The notes under the pieces are model-generated. The model did no database searches, was not told the DNA's origin, and saw nothing but the letters and a program-made list of their open reading frames with translations. From Phytophthora colocasiae (taxonomy: Eukaryota > Oomycota > Peronosporomycetes > Peronosporales > Peronosporaceae): a stretch of DNA of 64,000 nucleotides. The DNA is taken from positions 1-64,000 of the forward strand of contig JAGKQI010000052.1 of the NCBI GenBank assembly GCA_018806915.1, given 5' to 3'. Both the position numbers and the translations under genes were made by a program. This document shows, piece by piece, positions 41,694-51,942 of this stretch; position 1 is the first letter of the stretch, and every line of letters begins with the position of its first letter.

Positions 41694-42698
41694 ATGACGC
41701 GCTTTCAAGTTCTCGCGCTTTTGTCTTCGCTGTATTCGATCCAAGCTGACGCCTTTAGTCTGCGTTCACTGGTCGAGAACCCCTTTCTACCTGCGCCAGT
41801 GCACCGTCACCTCGCCTCGTGCCCTACAACGGCTGGTGTCGACTACCTCGGCAACGACATAAAGTCCGTCTCGGGTGTGCAAGTGTCAGACTGCTGCACT
41901 CTTTGCTCGCAGACTAATGGATGCGGAGCCTTCACCTGGACCAGTTTTTCGGGTGGAACCTGTTGGTTGAAGACTGCTAAGGGCAACACGGCTAACAACC
42001 CTGCTGCCACGTCAGCAGTACTGGTACCGGACCAACCCGGTTGCACTCTTAGGGACGGCATCGACTTCCAAAACTTCGATATCGCCAACGTCAAGAACAG
42101 CAACGCTGGAGCTTGTTGCTCTATCTGCGAGACTTGGTCAGGCTGCAAAGCATTCACCTGGTCGGATCTCAACGGCGGAACGTGCTGGCTCAAGAGTCAG
42201 AAGGGCACCGAAGTTCAGAAGGCGGGGGTGAAATCGGCCGAGGTGACGAACACAGGGGGTGGTGGTGGTTGCACGCTTCAGTATGACAAAGACTTCGTGG
42301 GTAACGACATCGGCAATACTCCCGGCAAAAACCCTGGTGACTGCTGTGGCAGATGCAAAACCTGGAGTGGTTGCCGCTCCTTCACGTGGAGCAACTTAAA
42401 CGGTGGCACGTGCTGGCTGAAGAGCGCTAAGGGACAGGTAGTGGACAAGACCGGCGTCGTCTCGAGCCAAGTATTTGAGAACCCAATTGGCTGTACCCTT
42501 GAGGCGAATGTCGACTATGTGAACAACGACCTCACCAATGTCCCGGGGCCGAACCCCGATTCCTGCTGTGCTAAATGCCGTCAGACGACTGGATGCCGCG
42601 CGTTCACGTGGTCGAATTTCAACGCCGGAACGTGCTGGCTCAAGACTGCCAAGGGAGCGACGGCCGTCAAGAACGGTGTCTCGTCGGCTGTCATCTAG
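41694..42698 (+). CDS. Secreted protein with four PAN/apple domains, copy 1
   Basis: 334 codons; ATG at 41694 gives a signal peptide MTRFQVLALLSSLYSIQADA, cut before F21. Four PAN_4/apple units of about 75 residues begin at Cys43, 117, 193 and 267. Each has the C-x(~24)-CC-x-x-C-x(5)-C frame, with AFTW or SFTW and GGTCWLK. PAN domains bind carbohydrate or protein. In oomycetes they occur in secreted adhesins/lectins such as CBEL-type proteins, so a cell-wall or host-surface role is plausible but inferred. There is no cellulose-binding module and no transmembrane segment. It is a tandem copy of the gene at 43976. Confidence 0.88.
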   Translation: MTRFQVLALLSSLYSIQADAFSLRSLVENPFLPAPVHRHLASCPTTAGVDYLGNDIKSVSGVQVSDCCTLCSQTNGCGAFTWTSFSGGTCWLKTAKGNTANNPAATSAVLVPDQPGCTLRDGIDFQNFDIANVKNSNAGACCSICETWSGCKAFTWSDLNGGTCWLKSQKGTEVQKAGVKSAEVTNTGGGGGCTLQYDKDFVGNDIGNTPGKNPGDCCGRCKTWSGCRSFTWSNLNGGTCWLKSAKGQVVDKTGVVSSQVFENPIGCTLEANVDYVNNDLTNVPGPNPDSCCAKCRQTTGCRAFTWSNFNAGTCWLKTAKGATAVKNGVSSAVI

Positions 42699-43872
42699 GC
42701 GGTTGGGCAAGCTCTCGTGCGCGGCATACCTCCATCAGGAGGTACTAACTTGCTGTTTTTTCTTCTTTCTTTACTTGTCGTGTTTTGCCGTGCCAAGTTA
42801 AAGCCGATAATCCCAACACACGTTCATTTATGCTTGATACTTTTTGACTTTCAGAGATCACTTGCCGTGATAGAGGTAGCAACAGCATTTGCGACTGAGG
42901 CCACAGAGAACACCTCCACGTGATTCATTCAGCAAGACAACAGGCCGATAATAGACGCCAATCTTTGCTCTGCTTCAGCACGAGAATCCATGTTTGTCAT
43001 CCACTTGGTCTATTCATACTGCAAGCACATAGGGCTGGACCTGGCTGCGCGGATTCGTTGAGCGGCACCTACTTCCGTCCGATTCGATACCCATGAAAAT
43101 ACGCGGAACTGCTGACGTGCGTCCGTAATGAGCTGTACTTAAGTACCTTGGTGTTGCATGTTCAGCATCACTTGTAAGTGAAGTGAAAGGTATCTGTCTG
43201 ACCGTCGTTTCCTGCTACCCAAGCAATAAATGTACTGTAAGTTACTGCATTGTTTGATGTCAAAACGCAAGTAAATGGCAATCATCGGACAGCAATAGCA
43301 TGCCGCTGATCTCAAGTCTCTTTCAATAACAAGCGTATTAGGCGACGCGAAGTAAACTTTGACTGCTATAGATCGTACCAATCTTCACCACCGGCACAGT
43401 CAGACAACTTCAACGTGGTAATCCGTCTCGTCGCACGAATGGGTGCCCCTTTCGGACAGAAAAAATCTAGGTGCACTGACCTCAACTGCAGATGTATTGC
43501 GGATGACTCACACGGACAAAGTCTCTATTGCATGCACTACTTGGCCCGAAAGTAGAGCTCCACATTGCGCGTAGCAGAAGTAGGAGTAGCTTTGAGATTT
43601 CTTGTACCAATTGAGGTCCTTCATACCAACCATTTTCTCTCGAGTGTTCGTATTCTCTAGAACAAAATCCTTCGGTCTTATGACACGAATATTTCGAGAA
43701 CTGGATGCACTTGACGCTCATGCTACCGGTACCAGTTGGATCTATTGACGATTCAATGGGTTCGCTTCGAGTCTCAAGCACAATAGTGAGAGCCTTGAAG
43801 TTGTACGCGTGCCAGCTCGATAGATATTGGGGACTTAGCGGATCCCTCCTGCTTGTCGTCGCTAACTCGAGC
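42699..43872. other. Spacer and duplicated promoter between PAN genes
   Basis: Contains the 3' flank of copy 1 and, from about 43130, the diverged duplicate of the region upstream of copy 1. No further gene was recognised. Confidence 0.45.
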
Positions 43873-43889
43873 TCACTTTAAAACTTTCC
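43873..43889 (+). promoter_or_regulatory. Initiator-like element, PAN gene 2
   Basis: TCACTTTAAAACTTTCC is at the position homologous to 41589 and about 90-105 nt before the ATG at 43976. Conserved in both copies. Confidence 0.4.
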
Positions 43890-43975
43890 GTCTACTACTG
43901 ACCCACCACCTCAAGTACCAACTCCCAGCTTCAAGCTACCTCAACCAAGTCAAGCGACTTCCTTCTCCGGCCATC

Positions 43976-44980
43976 ATGACGCGCTTCCAAGTTCTCGCGC
44001 TTTTGTCTTCGCTGTATTCGATCCAAGTTGACGCCTTTAGTCTGCGTTCACTGGTTGAGAACCCTTTCCTACCTGAACCAGTGCATCGCCACCTCGCCTC
44101 GTGCCCTACAACGGCTGGTGTCGACTACCTCGGCAACGACATAAAGTCCGTCTCGGGTGTGCAAGTGTCAGACTGCTGCACGCTTTGCTCGCAGACTAAT
44201 GGATGCGGAGCCTTCACCTGGACCAGCTATTCGGGTGGAACCTGCTGGTTGAAGACTGCTAAGGGCAACACGGCTAACAACCCTGCTGCCACGTCGGCGG
44301 TTCTGGTACCGGACCAACCCGGTTGCACTCTTAGGGACGGCATCGACTTCCAAAACTTCGATATCGCCAACGTCAAGAACAGCAACGCTGGAGCTTGTTG
44401 CTCTATCTGCGAGAATTGGCCAGGCTGCAACGCGTTCACCTGGTCGGATCTCAACGGCGGAACGTGCTGGCTCAAGAGTCAGAAGGGCGCGGAAGTTCAG
44501 AAGGCTGGTGTTAAGTCGGCCGAGGTGACGAACAAAGTGGGCACGTGCACACTTCAGAACAACAAAGACTTCGTGGATAACGACATTGCCAATACTCCCG
44601 GCAAATCTCCTGGGGACTGCTGCGGCATTTGCAACAACTGGAGCGGCTGCCGCTCTTTCTCGTGGAGCAACTTAAACGGCGGAACGTGCTGGCTGAAGAG
44701 CGCTAAGGGACAGGTAGTGGACAAGGCCGGCGTCGTCTCGAGTCAACTGCTGGATAATCCACCCCAGAGCTGCGAACTCGAGTCTAACACCGATTACGTG
44801 AATAGCGACCTTGCTAACGTTCCAGGACCAAATCCTCTTTCTTGCTGTGAGATATGCCGCAAGAAGGTTGGATGCCACGCGTTTTCGTGGTCGACTTTCA
44901 ACACAGGAACGTGCTGGCTCAAGACTGGCAAGAGTAAGACGGCCGTCCAGTACGGCGTCACGTCGGCTGTCGTCTTCTAG
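43976..44980 (+). CDS. Secreted protein with four PAN/apple domains, copy 2
   Basis: 334 codons from the ATG at 43976, chosen because it gives the same signal peptide as copy 1 (MTRFQVLALLSSLYSIQVDA). An upstream in-frame ATG would add 41 non-signal residues. Four PAN/apple units are present. Units 1 and 2 are nearly identical to copy 1, down to nucleotide level. Units 3 and 4 differ more (NNWSGCRSFSW, VGCHAFSWSTFNTGTCWLK), with all cysteines kept. It is likely extracellular and ligand-binding. The gradient of divergence along the gene suggests partial homogenisation or diversifying change at the C-terminal units. Confidence 0.88.
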   Translation: MTRFQVLALLSSLYSIQVDAFSLRSLVENPFLPEPVHRHLASCPTTAGVDYLGNDIKSVSGVQVSDCCTLCSQTNGCGAFTWTSYSGGTCWLKTAKGNTANNPAATSAVLVPDQPGCTLRDGIDFQNFDIANVKNSNAGACCSICENWPGCNAFTWSDLNGGTCWLKSQKGAEVQKAGVKSAEVTNKVGTCTLQNNKDFVDNDIANTPGKSPGDCCGICNNWSGCRSFSWSNLNGGTCWLKSAKGQVVDKAGVVSSQLLDNPPQSCELESNTDYVNSDLANVPGPNPLSCCEICRKKVGCHAFSWSTFNTGTCWLKTGKSKTAVQYGVTSAVVF

Positions 44981-45351
44981 GCAGTTGGACAAACTCGTGC
45001 ACGGCGAACTTCTGTCATTTACTTGCTGTTTCTCTCTCTCTTTACCTGCCATCTCATGCCGTGCCTATTCAATATACAGCACTATCATAGTACGAGAACG
45101 GAGTACAAGTGCAGATAACAAAAAAAAATATACTCATTCAAAGACAAGTTGAAGTGAGAGGATCTTATCGATATGATTGGCTCTATTTTAAACCTATCCT
45201 AAATTTCAATGATGCTGATTGGTTCCACTTTGTCAATAAAGACATAATAGAACCGACTTTCACTACCATCATGATTTTGATTGGTTAATTATCAAAAAAT
45301 AAAATATCCGCAATAGATTGTTTATTGGACGCATAATTGTTAATCCCGCCA
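44981..45351. other. Spacer upstream of ICMT
   Basis: AT-rich. TGATTGG/TTGATTGG-type CCAAT words occur near 45175, 45220 and 45278, the last being TGATTTTGATTGGTTAATTA. No ORF of note. Probable promoter of the ICMT gene. Confidence 0.4.
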
Positions 45352-46233
45352 ATGTTCCGCTCCGAGGCCTTCCGCTCCGACCGCGGACTGGGCAAAGTAG
45401 CTATAGCAGCCTTTGGGCTGGGTGTATTCGTTACTCTACACGCGTCTCTGCTGCTTTACACGGAGTTTGTGGCACTAGCGGATCCGCCACACGACACTAC
45501 GTCAACATTGCGCTGGCGGTGTCTGGAGCAGTGGAGTTTGTACGCTTTGGCGCTGGGATTTTTTCACCTGATGGAGTTTTTACTCACCGCAGCGTATCGA
45601 CCGGCAAATGTCAGCTACGAATGTGAGTTTTCATGATTTTTTTTTACAATAATTGTATGAAAAAATGACTTATTTGGAATGTTTTTATTTGTTGTAGCTT
45701 TCCTACTTAATCACAGTCGGGAGTATCATCTTGCAGTGCTCTTCAGTATTGTAGAGTTTTTCTTGGAGCTGTATTTTGTACCAGGCTGGAAATTGCATCC
45801 ACTAGTGAGGCCTGTGGGCATTGCTCTGGTCATTATCGGTCAGTTCTTCCGAGTTTCGGCTATGAGCACTGCTGCCAGTAATTTTTCACACCGGATCGAG
45901 TATTTCAAGAGGAAGGAACATGAATTGGTCACCCACGGAGTGTACCGCTTTATTCGCCACCCGAGCTACCTGGGCTGGTTCTGGTGGATCGTGGGTAGTC
46001 AGATTCTGCTGGGTAATCCCTTGTGTGCCGTTGGCTACTCTTTCGTAGCGTGGAGCTTCTTCCATGACCGCATCCCGTACGTTTCTAAGTTGGTGCAAGG
46101 ATTTATTCTCTGTAGATTTTTGATGCTGACAGCGGTTTGTTACAGATATGAAGAGCAGCTTCTTCTCGGATTCTTTCCTGACGAGTATCCTGCCTACAAG
46201 GCTCGCACTATCAGTGGCATCCCATTTGTATGA
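45352..46233 (+). CDS. ICMT: Protein-S-isoprenylcysteine O-methyltransferase (two exons)
   Basis: Exons 45352-45622 and 45698-46233 are joined across a 75-nt GT-AG intron (45623-45697), giving 268 residues. The joint (E-S-F) keeps the frame. The protein is a multi-pass membrane enzyme: several hydrophobic helices, then the ICMT signature RHPSYLGWFWW followed by a helix pair. The C-terminal EEQLLLGFFPDEYPAYKART and IPFV carry the conserved E-E and Y-x-x-Y used for SAM and substrate. It methylates the farnesyl- or geranylgeranyl-cysteine at the end of CaaX proteins in the ER membrane. Length is close to yeast Ste14 and human ICMT. It converges with the AIRIM-like gene, about 80 nt apart. Confidence 0.92.
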
Positions 46234-46313
46234 GAGATCATGCAGTATGAGTTGGTTCATGGAGAAACATAACTGTGCTGTAGGCAGATTAGAGGGCGAA
46301 AATAGGAAGTTCT

Positions 46314-47176
46314 TCATTTCTTGCTTTTGCTCTTCTTTTTCTTCTTGCTCTTGCTCTTCAAAGCGTCTAACTCCAAGCCACCAGCTTGCGAAGTTGCCGA
46401 TGACTTAGTTCGTGGCATTTGTAGACCCGTTTGAACTGCAATATTGTTATCAATTGTTAGGCTGTCAAATACGGATTCAAAAAGTATGCAGCATTCTTAC
46501 CGTAATCATCGTCGATATTGCTGTTTGCTTTGGCACTCCATTGTTTGGCAACAGTATTCAACCTCAACGTATCGCTGTACTCCAAACCAGCCACCAGTCT
46601 TGTTTTTCGGAAAATCTCGTGCTCAAACATTGCCAACACCGTCTCCATCCATTCCTGCAGCTGTAGGGGAAACGTCACCGCTGCCATTTCATCTTCAGCA
46701 TTGACTGCATTTTCACCCTCAATCAATGCGTCATCCACCAGTGCTACGCAATCGCTGGTAAAAGATCGAAGATGACGAAGCACCTCTTGATAGTCATTCA
46801 AGATGCCAGCTAAAAACCCGCGACTTTTTTCCAGTGCCAAAAAATGTTTTTGGAGTAAAAGAGCTTGAGTGTTGATAGAGTAACGCAGTACACCCATCAC
46901 CTCTGCGTTGTCGTCAGCGTCATCACCCTCATCAACTTTGTTATTATCATATTGCAGCAAAGTGGGAAGTCGTTGGCTCACATTGGCAAGCGATGACAAC
47001 ACCTGAACACCTTCCGACTCGAGACGAGCGCTGCGAGCCACCTGCACCAGTCGTTCGAAAAAGAGACAGTAATTTTAATAAGAGGGACCAGACAAATAAG
47101 TGGATGGGCTGTGGAGTTATACCTCGGCTACGAAGAGCTTGTGCAGCTTGAAGCACTTCTTGAGCGTCGTCGCCAT
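46314..47176 (-). CDS. C1orf109/AIRIM-like protein (three exons)
   Basis: Exons 47176-47123, 47041-46501 and 46435-46314 are separated by introns of 81 and 65 nt with GT-AG ends, giving 238 residues. The start is MATTLKKCFKLHKLF. Residues 19-200 are helical (VLSSLANVSQRLPTL, LQEWMETVLAMFEHEIFRKT, VAKQWSAKAN). The third exon ends in a lysine-rich tail (KSKSKKKKKSKSKK), likely nuclear/nucleolar targeting. The spacing of LKKCF, a middle coil and an EW-x-x-x-x-x-x-x-x-x-x-x-x-R-K motif resembles human C1orf109 (AIRIM, a ribosome maturation factor acting with the AFG2/SPATA5 ATPase). Similarity is weak, so family is an inference; gene structure is well supported. Confidence 0.7.
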
Positions 47177-47332
47177 CAAATTGTTTTTTTGTGTGATATA
47201 ATAATTATCCGGTTAAGTTATCCGGATGTAGCCATTCCAGGTTAACAAGAAAGACGATAGACATCAAACGGTTGTTCACATTATCGCTGTTAAAGCAATG
47301 TCTCTCGGTTAGGTAGCTCTTTGAATATTGGT

Positions 47333-47491
47333 TTATTCCCTGAAGTTAGCGGCCTTGTTGCTTCCAGTCTGGACTGGGTTCTCGTGTTCGGCCGGTCCAG
47401 TCTCGCTGATGCTCTTTCGGACATTGGCATTGACAACTGCCATGCCAAGCACGGCGATGAGGGCAATAATGAGCGCCTTGGTGAACTGCAT
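47333..47491 (-). CDS. Small secreted peptide precursor
   Basis: 52 codons from the ATG at 47491, too short to stand out among longer non-ATG frames. MQFTKALIIALIAVLGMAVV is followed by NA, a strong signal peptide. The mature part is about 30 residues (VRKSISETGPAEHENP and an N-K-A-A-N-F end), with no cysteine and no RXLR. An initiator-type promoter lies 44-56 nt upstream at 47535-47547, supporting a real gene. It could be an extracellular peptide or a small effector. No family recognised. Confidence 0.65.
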   Translation of the reverse strand: MQFTKALIIALIAVLGMAVVNANVRKSISETGPAEHENPVQTGSNKAANFRE

Positions 47492-47534
47492 CGTGTTGAC
47501 TTTGGTTGTGGGCTTCAGCACGGTTTCGATGTCG

Positions 47535-47547
47535 AAAAGCGAAATGA
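47535..47547 (-). promoter_or_regulatory. Oomycete initiator-like element for the small secreted peptide
   Basis: TCATTTCGCTTTT on the minus strand, preceded by GT, fits the Inr/FPR pattern and stands at the usual distance from the ATG at 47491. Confidence 0.5.
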
Positions 47548-47549
47548 AC

Positions 47550-49309
47550 AACCGTACTGAACAGTTCGACCTCAACGAACTCTGACAATTCTGATCACTC
47601 CTTTCCCTCCAATCTCTACGTTTGTGCATGTACGTTTGGCGAGAATCATGAGAGTTGAAATCGTGGGGGGCAGCTTTCAAAGCTGGAGTTAGCCAGAATA
47701 ATAATATAAAAATACATTCAAATGATTCAAACACATTTTGATAGCAATTGCCGATGCATGACTTAGTGCTTGCCTCTGGCACTTCATCATGAAGTTAGAG
47801 TAGACAGTGTGGTTTACCACTCCCTTAGGGAGTCCCTAGTAGGGAGGTCCCTACACATTTCTGGGGGTATGGTGGGCCACTACATTTTGCAAGCATTGCT
47901 TAGTGAACAAAGTGAGAGCAACCGATCATCAACATCTTGCTGACAGGCTGCCAGATTGCCAGTCGTCGTACATGTAGTATACAGTTCATCTGCTCATGCA
48001 GTCTGCGTGTGGATGCACCAGTATCCAAATACGTGTACAATGACGATCGCACGAACCAGCAAGTTGACGGCAGCAACACGCCAAAACTCGTTTGCTGCAT
48101 TCAGATGAGAGTTAAGTTGGTCTCCATGAACCGTACCTGCGTCGCGGCACTGTCGACAAAGGAAGGCTTTGCCAAGATTCAGTGAACGATAAAGTTGTTA
48201 CGCTGGTTGGGATGACTTCGACTTGGATCCGCAGGAAATGGAGGTACAGTAACGTCGACTCGATCCTCTCAGAGAGGACCTCTCTTGGCCGAAAACTCGC
48301 CACGAGTCCGACTCGAGACGAGGTTTGAGTGGAGCGTTCGCCTTTGATTTGCACAGGGGGAGCACTATGAGTCAGGATCATTAAATAGCCACATCCAGAC
48401 CGGATCCCAGCCCCTCAAAGCTGCTCGCCCTGTATTTGCAGACATTTATCCTCGCTTTGTCTGTCCTTGATAGGGCCTCGCTGCCGCCCGACTGACGGCG
48501 CGATGCCAGCTGCTGGGAAGCGAGGGAGCTTCGTTTGCGCGGCCACAGGCCCTTGGCCACGGATGGAGGATGAACGATGATGGCGTCGCCAGCAAATACA
48601 TGGCGGAAGCACTTGTGCCCTGTGCGCTTGTTGTGCATGCCGGAAAGAGGCTGAAGTGGCAAGAGAACTGCAAGAAGAAGAGCTGCTGGGTGTCGACGAA
48701 TGGGCATTGCACCCGGGGAGATCTTTGCTCGATTACGTCCGATAGTCATGTGCAAATCGACGAGCCAGAGAGTGGTAGCTACACTTTGCCAAGCGAACTG
48801 CAGGCTGCAGTGGCACCGGCCACGAGGCATGCTCTCTCTGCAACGTTGCTTTATGACGGCTGCGTCCGAGCCATGTTTGCTCGGGTCTTCCCAGTCAGAG
48901 TGACGCCAGTCTTCACGCCATCCGCCCACGGGATTGAAGGCAAGCGGCAAATTTCTCCCAGTCGTGCAGGAATTTCTGTATCGTAAACGCTGCCAGTTTA
49001 CTACAACGGCTTCATGTCAAGGAATGCGGGCAAGTAACCATGAGCTGCTCAAGTCCAGCAGTCGAGATGGGCGCGCACGCTCCATCCTGACGCCATCGAT
49101 CAGCACCCGCGAGGCCAAGGCACGGCCGGCGTGCAAAAGGGTGAAGTCTCTTTTCGTCCCCCTTCATGGCGGTCATGCGCGTCGAGCTTGTGGCGGGGAG
49201 CCGTTTCCGCTTCAACTTGCACTACGCCTCGTCTTCGCGCGTCAATCAGTGCAGAAACGCAACTGACCGCGCATAGACGAGGTTGTGCTCTTGGACCGCA
49301 CAGCCAAGC
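47550..49309. other. Long region without recognised gene
   Basis: It holds several ORFs of 100-190 codons, e.g. a minus frame at 48381-48950 and a plus frame at 48570-48986. They overlap on opposite strands and show no domain or initiator. Near 47820 there is a local palindrome, ACTCCCTTAGGGAGT, next to TCCCTAGTAGGGA. The 3' part borders the MULE insertion and may be the original upstream DNA of HSF gene 1. Confidence 0.35.
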
Positions 49310-49318
49310 ACTTCAACC

Positions 49319-51825
49319 GGGAAAATCTATGGAGCTCGAGGTTACGGAGCTCGAGCTACCAAAAAATCATATGTGTTGACCAAAATAAAAATAGTCAACA
49401 CAATTTTATTATTTTATTGCAAACGAATTAAATCCGACAGTTATTGTCAAAGGGTTAATACGATATTTAATTCGGATAATTGGGCAAACCAGATGAAGCC
49501 GCTGTTGTACGTGAACTCCATTAAAACGTATAATACTGTAGCGCGAAGAAGTACATTTATCACAATCAGTTTTGTAAACAACTCACAGGATCATTTCTCG
49601 GTTGCTTGCAAGGCTAATTAGGGCTGTTGACGATACTTTTGAATTATCAGATTGCTTTGGATAGGTGAGCACGGGGCCGAAGAACTGTGCATCAACATCG
49701 CTGACTTTACTTATTTGAATATAATCCATTGTAGTGTGAGTTATTTGCTAAGCTTCGGCTGTGTGCGCTATAAGGCTGGCTACCTGTAGTAGTTTTTTTG
49801 CTTTTATTTGCAAACATTACCCACCTTGGTTCACGGAGATTAACTACAACTATTGGCAATCTGAAAGAAATGGCAAATAAACGAGAGGAGACTTCTGCAT
49901 AAAAAGTGGAGACGTTGAACAAACAGTAGCGTAAGCACAAATAGACAATGCGATTCTTAGCTTTCCTTCAAACAAAAGAACAAATTCGTAATGCAATGTC
50001 ATATATTTGCGAAACTTTACAGCAAAGTCTTTCTTTCTGTAAATTCTTCCGTAAGTCTTAGAAATGCCCACGGCTAGCGTACCCCCATGCCCGAGGTGGC
50101 AGGTAATCCGGAAAGTAAGACGTCTCTGATTCGTTGCCTTCACCGCTTTGGCCTTGGCTTAAAGCAAATTTCAATGGCGGAAGTTGAGTGACTGGTTCAG
50201 TGGCATTCTCAATGAAGGAGTTAGTAGACGTGAGTAGCTCCGTAAATGTTGGCTGTGTAGTTGGTGGTGTCGCTGGATGATTAAGGTCGACACGCTCGCT
50301 GAAAGTTGCATCTCTGGCCGTGCCTGAACTGCCGTGATTTTCTTGTGCGATTTTGTCTTACGTTTCTTGGACTTCTTGGACTTTCTTGGTAACAATTTCC
50401 AGAGCCTGTTTCCACAAACTTGCGGTTTCGTTTAAAGCGTATCTACTGATGAACATTACTACCCCCGAGTACCGCTCGTCTTGTAAGATATGCGAAATTT
50501 TCCCAACATCTCGCTCGATATCTAAACTTGTGTTCTTGATACAAGTTTGCCACCATGGCAGGAGTTTCTCGAAAGCAGTCAGCAAATTTCCTTTAGACGA
50601 CTCCAGCCATCTCTTGCACTTCGAGTGTGTACCTTCGACTGGAGACGTGTCACGATAGCCGAAATCTCAAGTGGTTGTTGCTACAATTAGAAGTGCTGAT
50701 CCAATTATCGCGAAAGATGTGTCGAACAAGAAAAATTCAAGTCGTCGGGAGACACTGGCTGACGACACACCGACTGAGTTGCTGCTAAAGAAATTGGAAG
50801 AGCACAACTTTTCTTCAAGGTTGACGTGGACAAAGCAACCTCTAGACTCCGGGCTTTATTTTGGTCACATCCTGGAATCAAGGAATTTTACGCTTGGAAT
50901 TCTGACGTCATGGTTATGGATTGCACATACAAGACACACCGAGAGCTGTCTGCGCAGCAACTAAGTCTGTGTGAGACAAGTCCGACGACGTCAAACGTTC
51001 CATGTCACGACGGCGATGGCCGGGGTGAAAGCTCGGGTCACGAGAGGCGGGGTGGTTGTGGATGTTGGATCCATTAAGATGGACTATTTTCCAACTTCCG
51101 GTCACATTGTTCGCATCGACCGCTTCAATACGAATCTTCATCTTGCACCCAATATTGCTTGTTCCCCGTTGTGTACGAACTCGATATTCCTCTCGGATGC
51201 GACGTGTGTTCTTGGTTTTTTCGTAGTGGTCGCATTGGAAATCACGTTGTCGAATTTCTTTTGCCTTGTTTTTCTTGTTATGGGCCTTTGTCACGTCAAT
51301 AACTTGGCGCCGATTCCACGCGTGAAGGGCAGTCTCTGCCTCTTCATAAGAGTCAAATACTTGTTCCGGAGGTGGCGGAATGAGGTAGCTCGAGGTTGTT
51401 GGTGGAGGTGGTGCCGATGCTGGTGTTGAAATAATCAAATAATGAATGCACTTGATAAGAGCAAAACTCAAAGGCAAATGTAGGTTTCACGCCTTGTTTT
51501 ACAGGCCACGTGAGTGTCATAACCAAATATTGAAAAGGAGGCCATGTGGGTTTCATAACCGAATACTGAAAAGTAGCAAAACATCTTATGAGTATGCGAT
51601 ACAGCCTACATTTAACTAATGGATCCATAATAAACACCAAAGTACTCTTAGAATAACCACTACTCATTGAATAACCGCTAGAATATTCACTAGAATTACC
51701 GCTATGAGATAATTAATTCGTTTGCAATAAAATAATAAAATTGTGTTGACTATTTTTATTTTGGTCAACACATATGATTTTTTGGTACCTCGAGCTCCGT
51801 AACCTCGAGCTCCATAGATTTTCCC
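49319..51825. mobile_element. Mutator-like element (MULE) with 113-bp TIRs
   Basis: Terminal inverted repeats 49319-49431 and 51713-51825 match over 113 bp with one mismatch. They start GGGAAAATCTATGGAGCTCG and end at CAAACGAATTAA. Directly outside both is ACTTCAACC (49310-49318, 51826-51834), the 9-bp target duplication expected of Mutator. The near identity of the TIRs suggests recent insertion. Internally there is a FAR1-type N-terminus on minus, a transposase segment inverted to plus, and a C-terminal segment on minus. The right end lies 108 bp before the ATG of HSF gene 1. Confidence 0.9.
50171..51477 (-). pseudogene. MULE transposase, internally inverted and deleted
   Basis: On minus, 51477 to about 50945 encodes a FAR1-like zinc-binding domain: FDSYEEAETALHAWNRRQVI; GCKMKIRIEAVD; SNIHNHPASRDP. 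It breaks off after LVAAQTALG. The next part of the protein lies on plus at about 50665-50940 (VVATIRSADPIIAKDVSNKK, then ALFWSHPGIKEFYAWN and DVMVMDCTYKTHR), ending exactly at the breakpoint. Minus coding then resumes at about 50645 (SPVEGTHSKCKRWLESSKGN, LLTAFEKLLPWW) and runs to about 50171 with a basic tail (KKSKKRKTKSHKK). The DDE core between TYKTHR and SPVEG is absent. The enzyme cannot work, so the element must have moved with help in trans or was damaged after insertion. Confidence 0.75.
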
Positions 51826-51942
51826 ACTTCAACCCAGCCGCTTCACTGTGTCGGACGCCACGAAGCAGAGCTTGTAAAGCAAATCGCGGCCGATAGTGCC
51901 TCAGAAACTCAAAGCAACCTCGAAAATCAGATTCAGCACCGC

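Noticed and set aside
43853..43975. 41-residue N-terminal extension of PAN copy 2
   Set aside because: It would bury the signal peptide, is absent in copy 1, and lies at or before the probable transcription start.
47815..47850. Palindrome ACTCCCTTAGGGAGT as a transposon end
   Set aside because: No matching inverted end or target duplication was found within reach.
48381..48950. 189-codon minus-strand ORF
   Set aside because: No ATG context, initiator or domain, and it overlaps a comparable plus-strand ORF; treated as chance.
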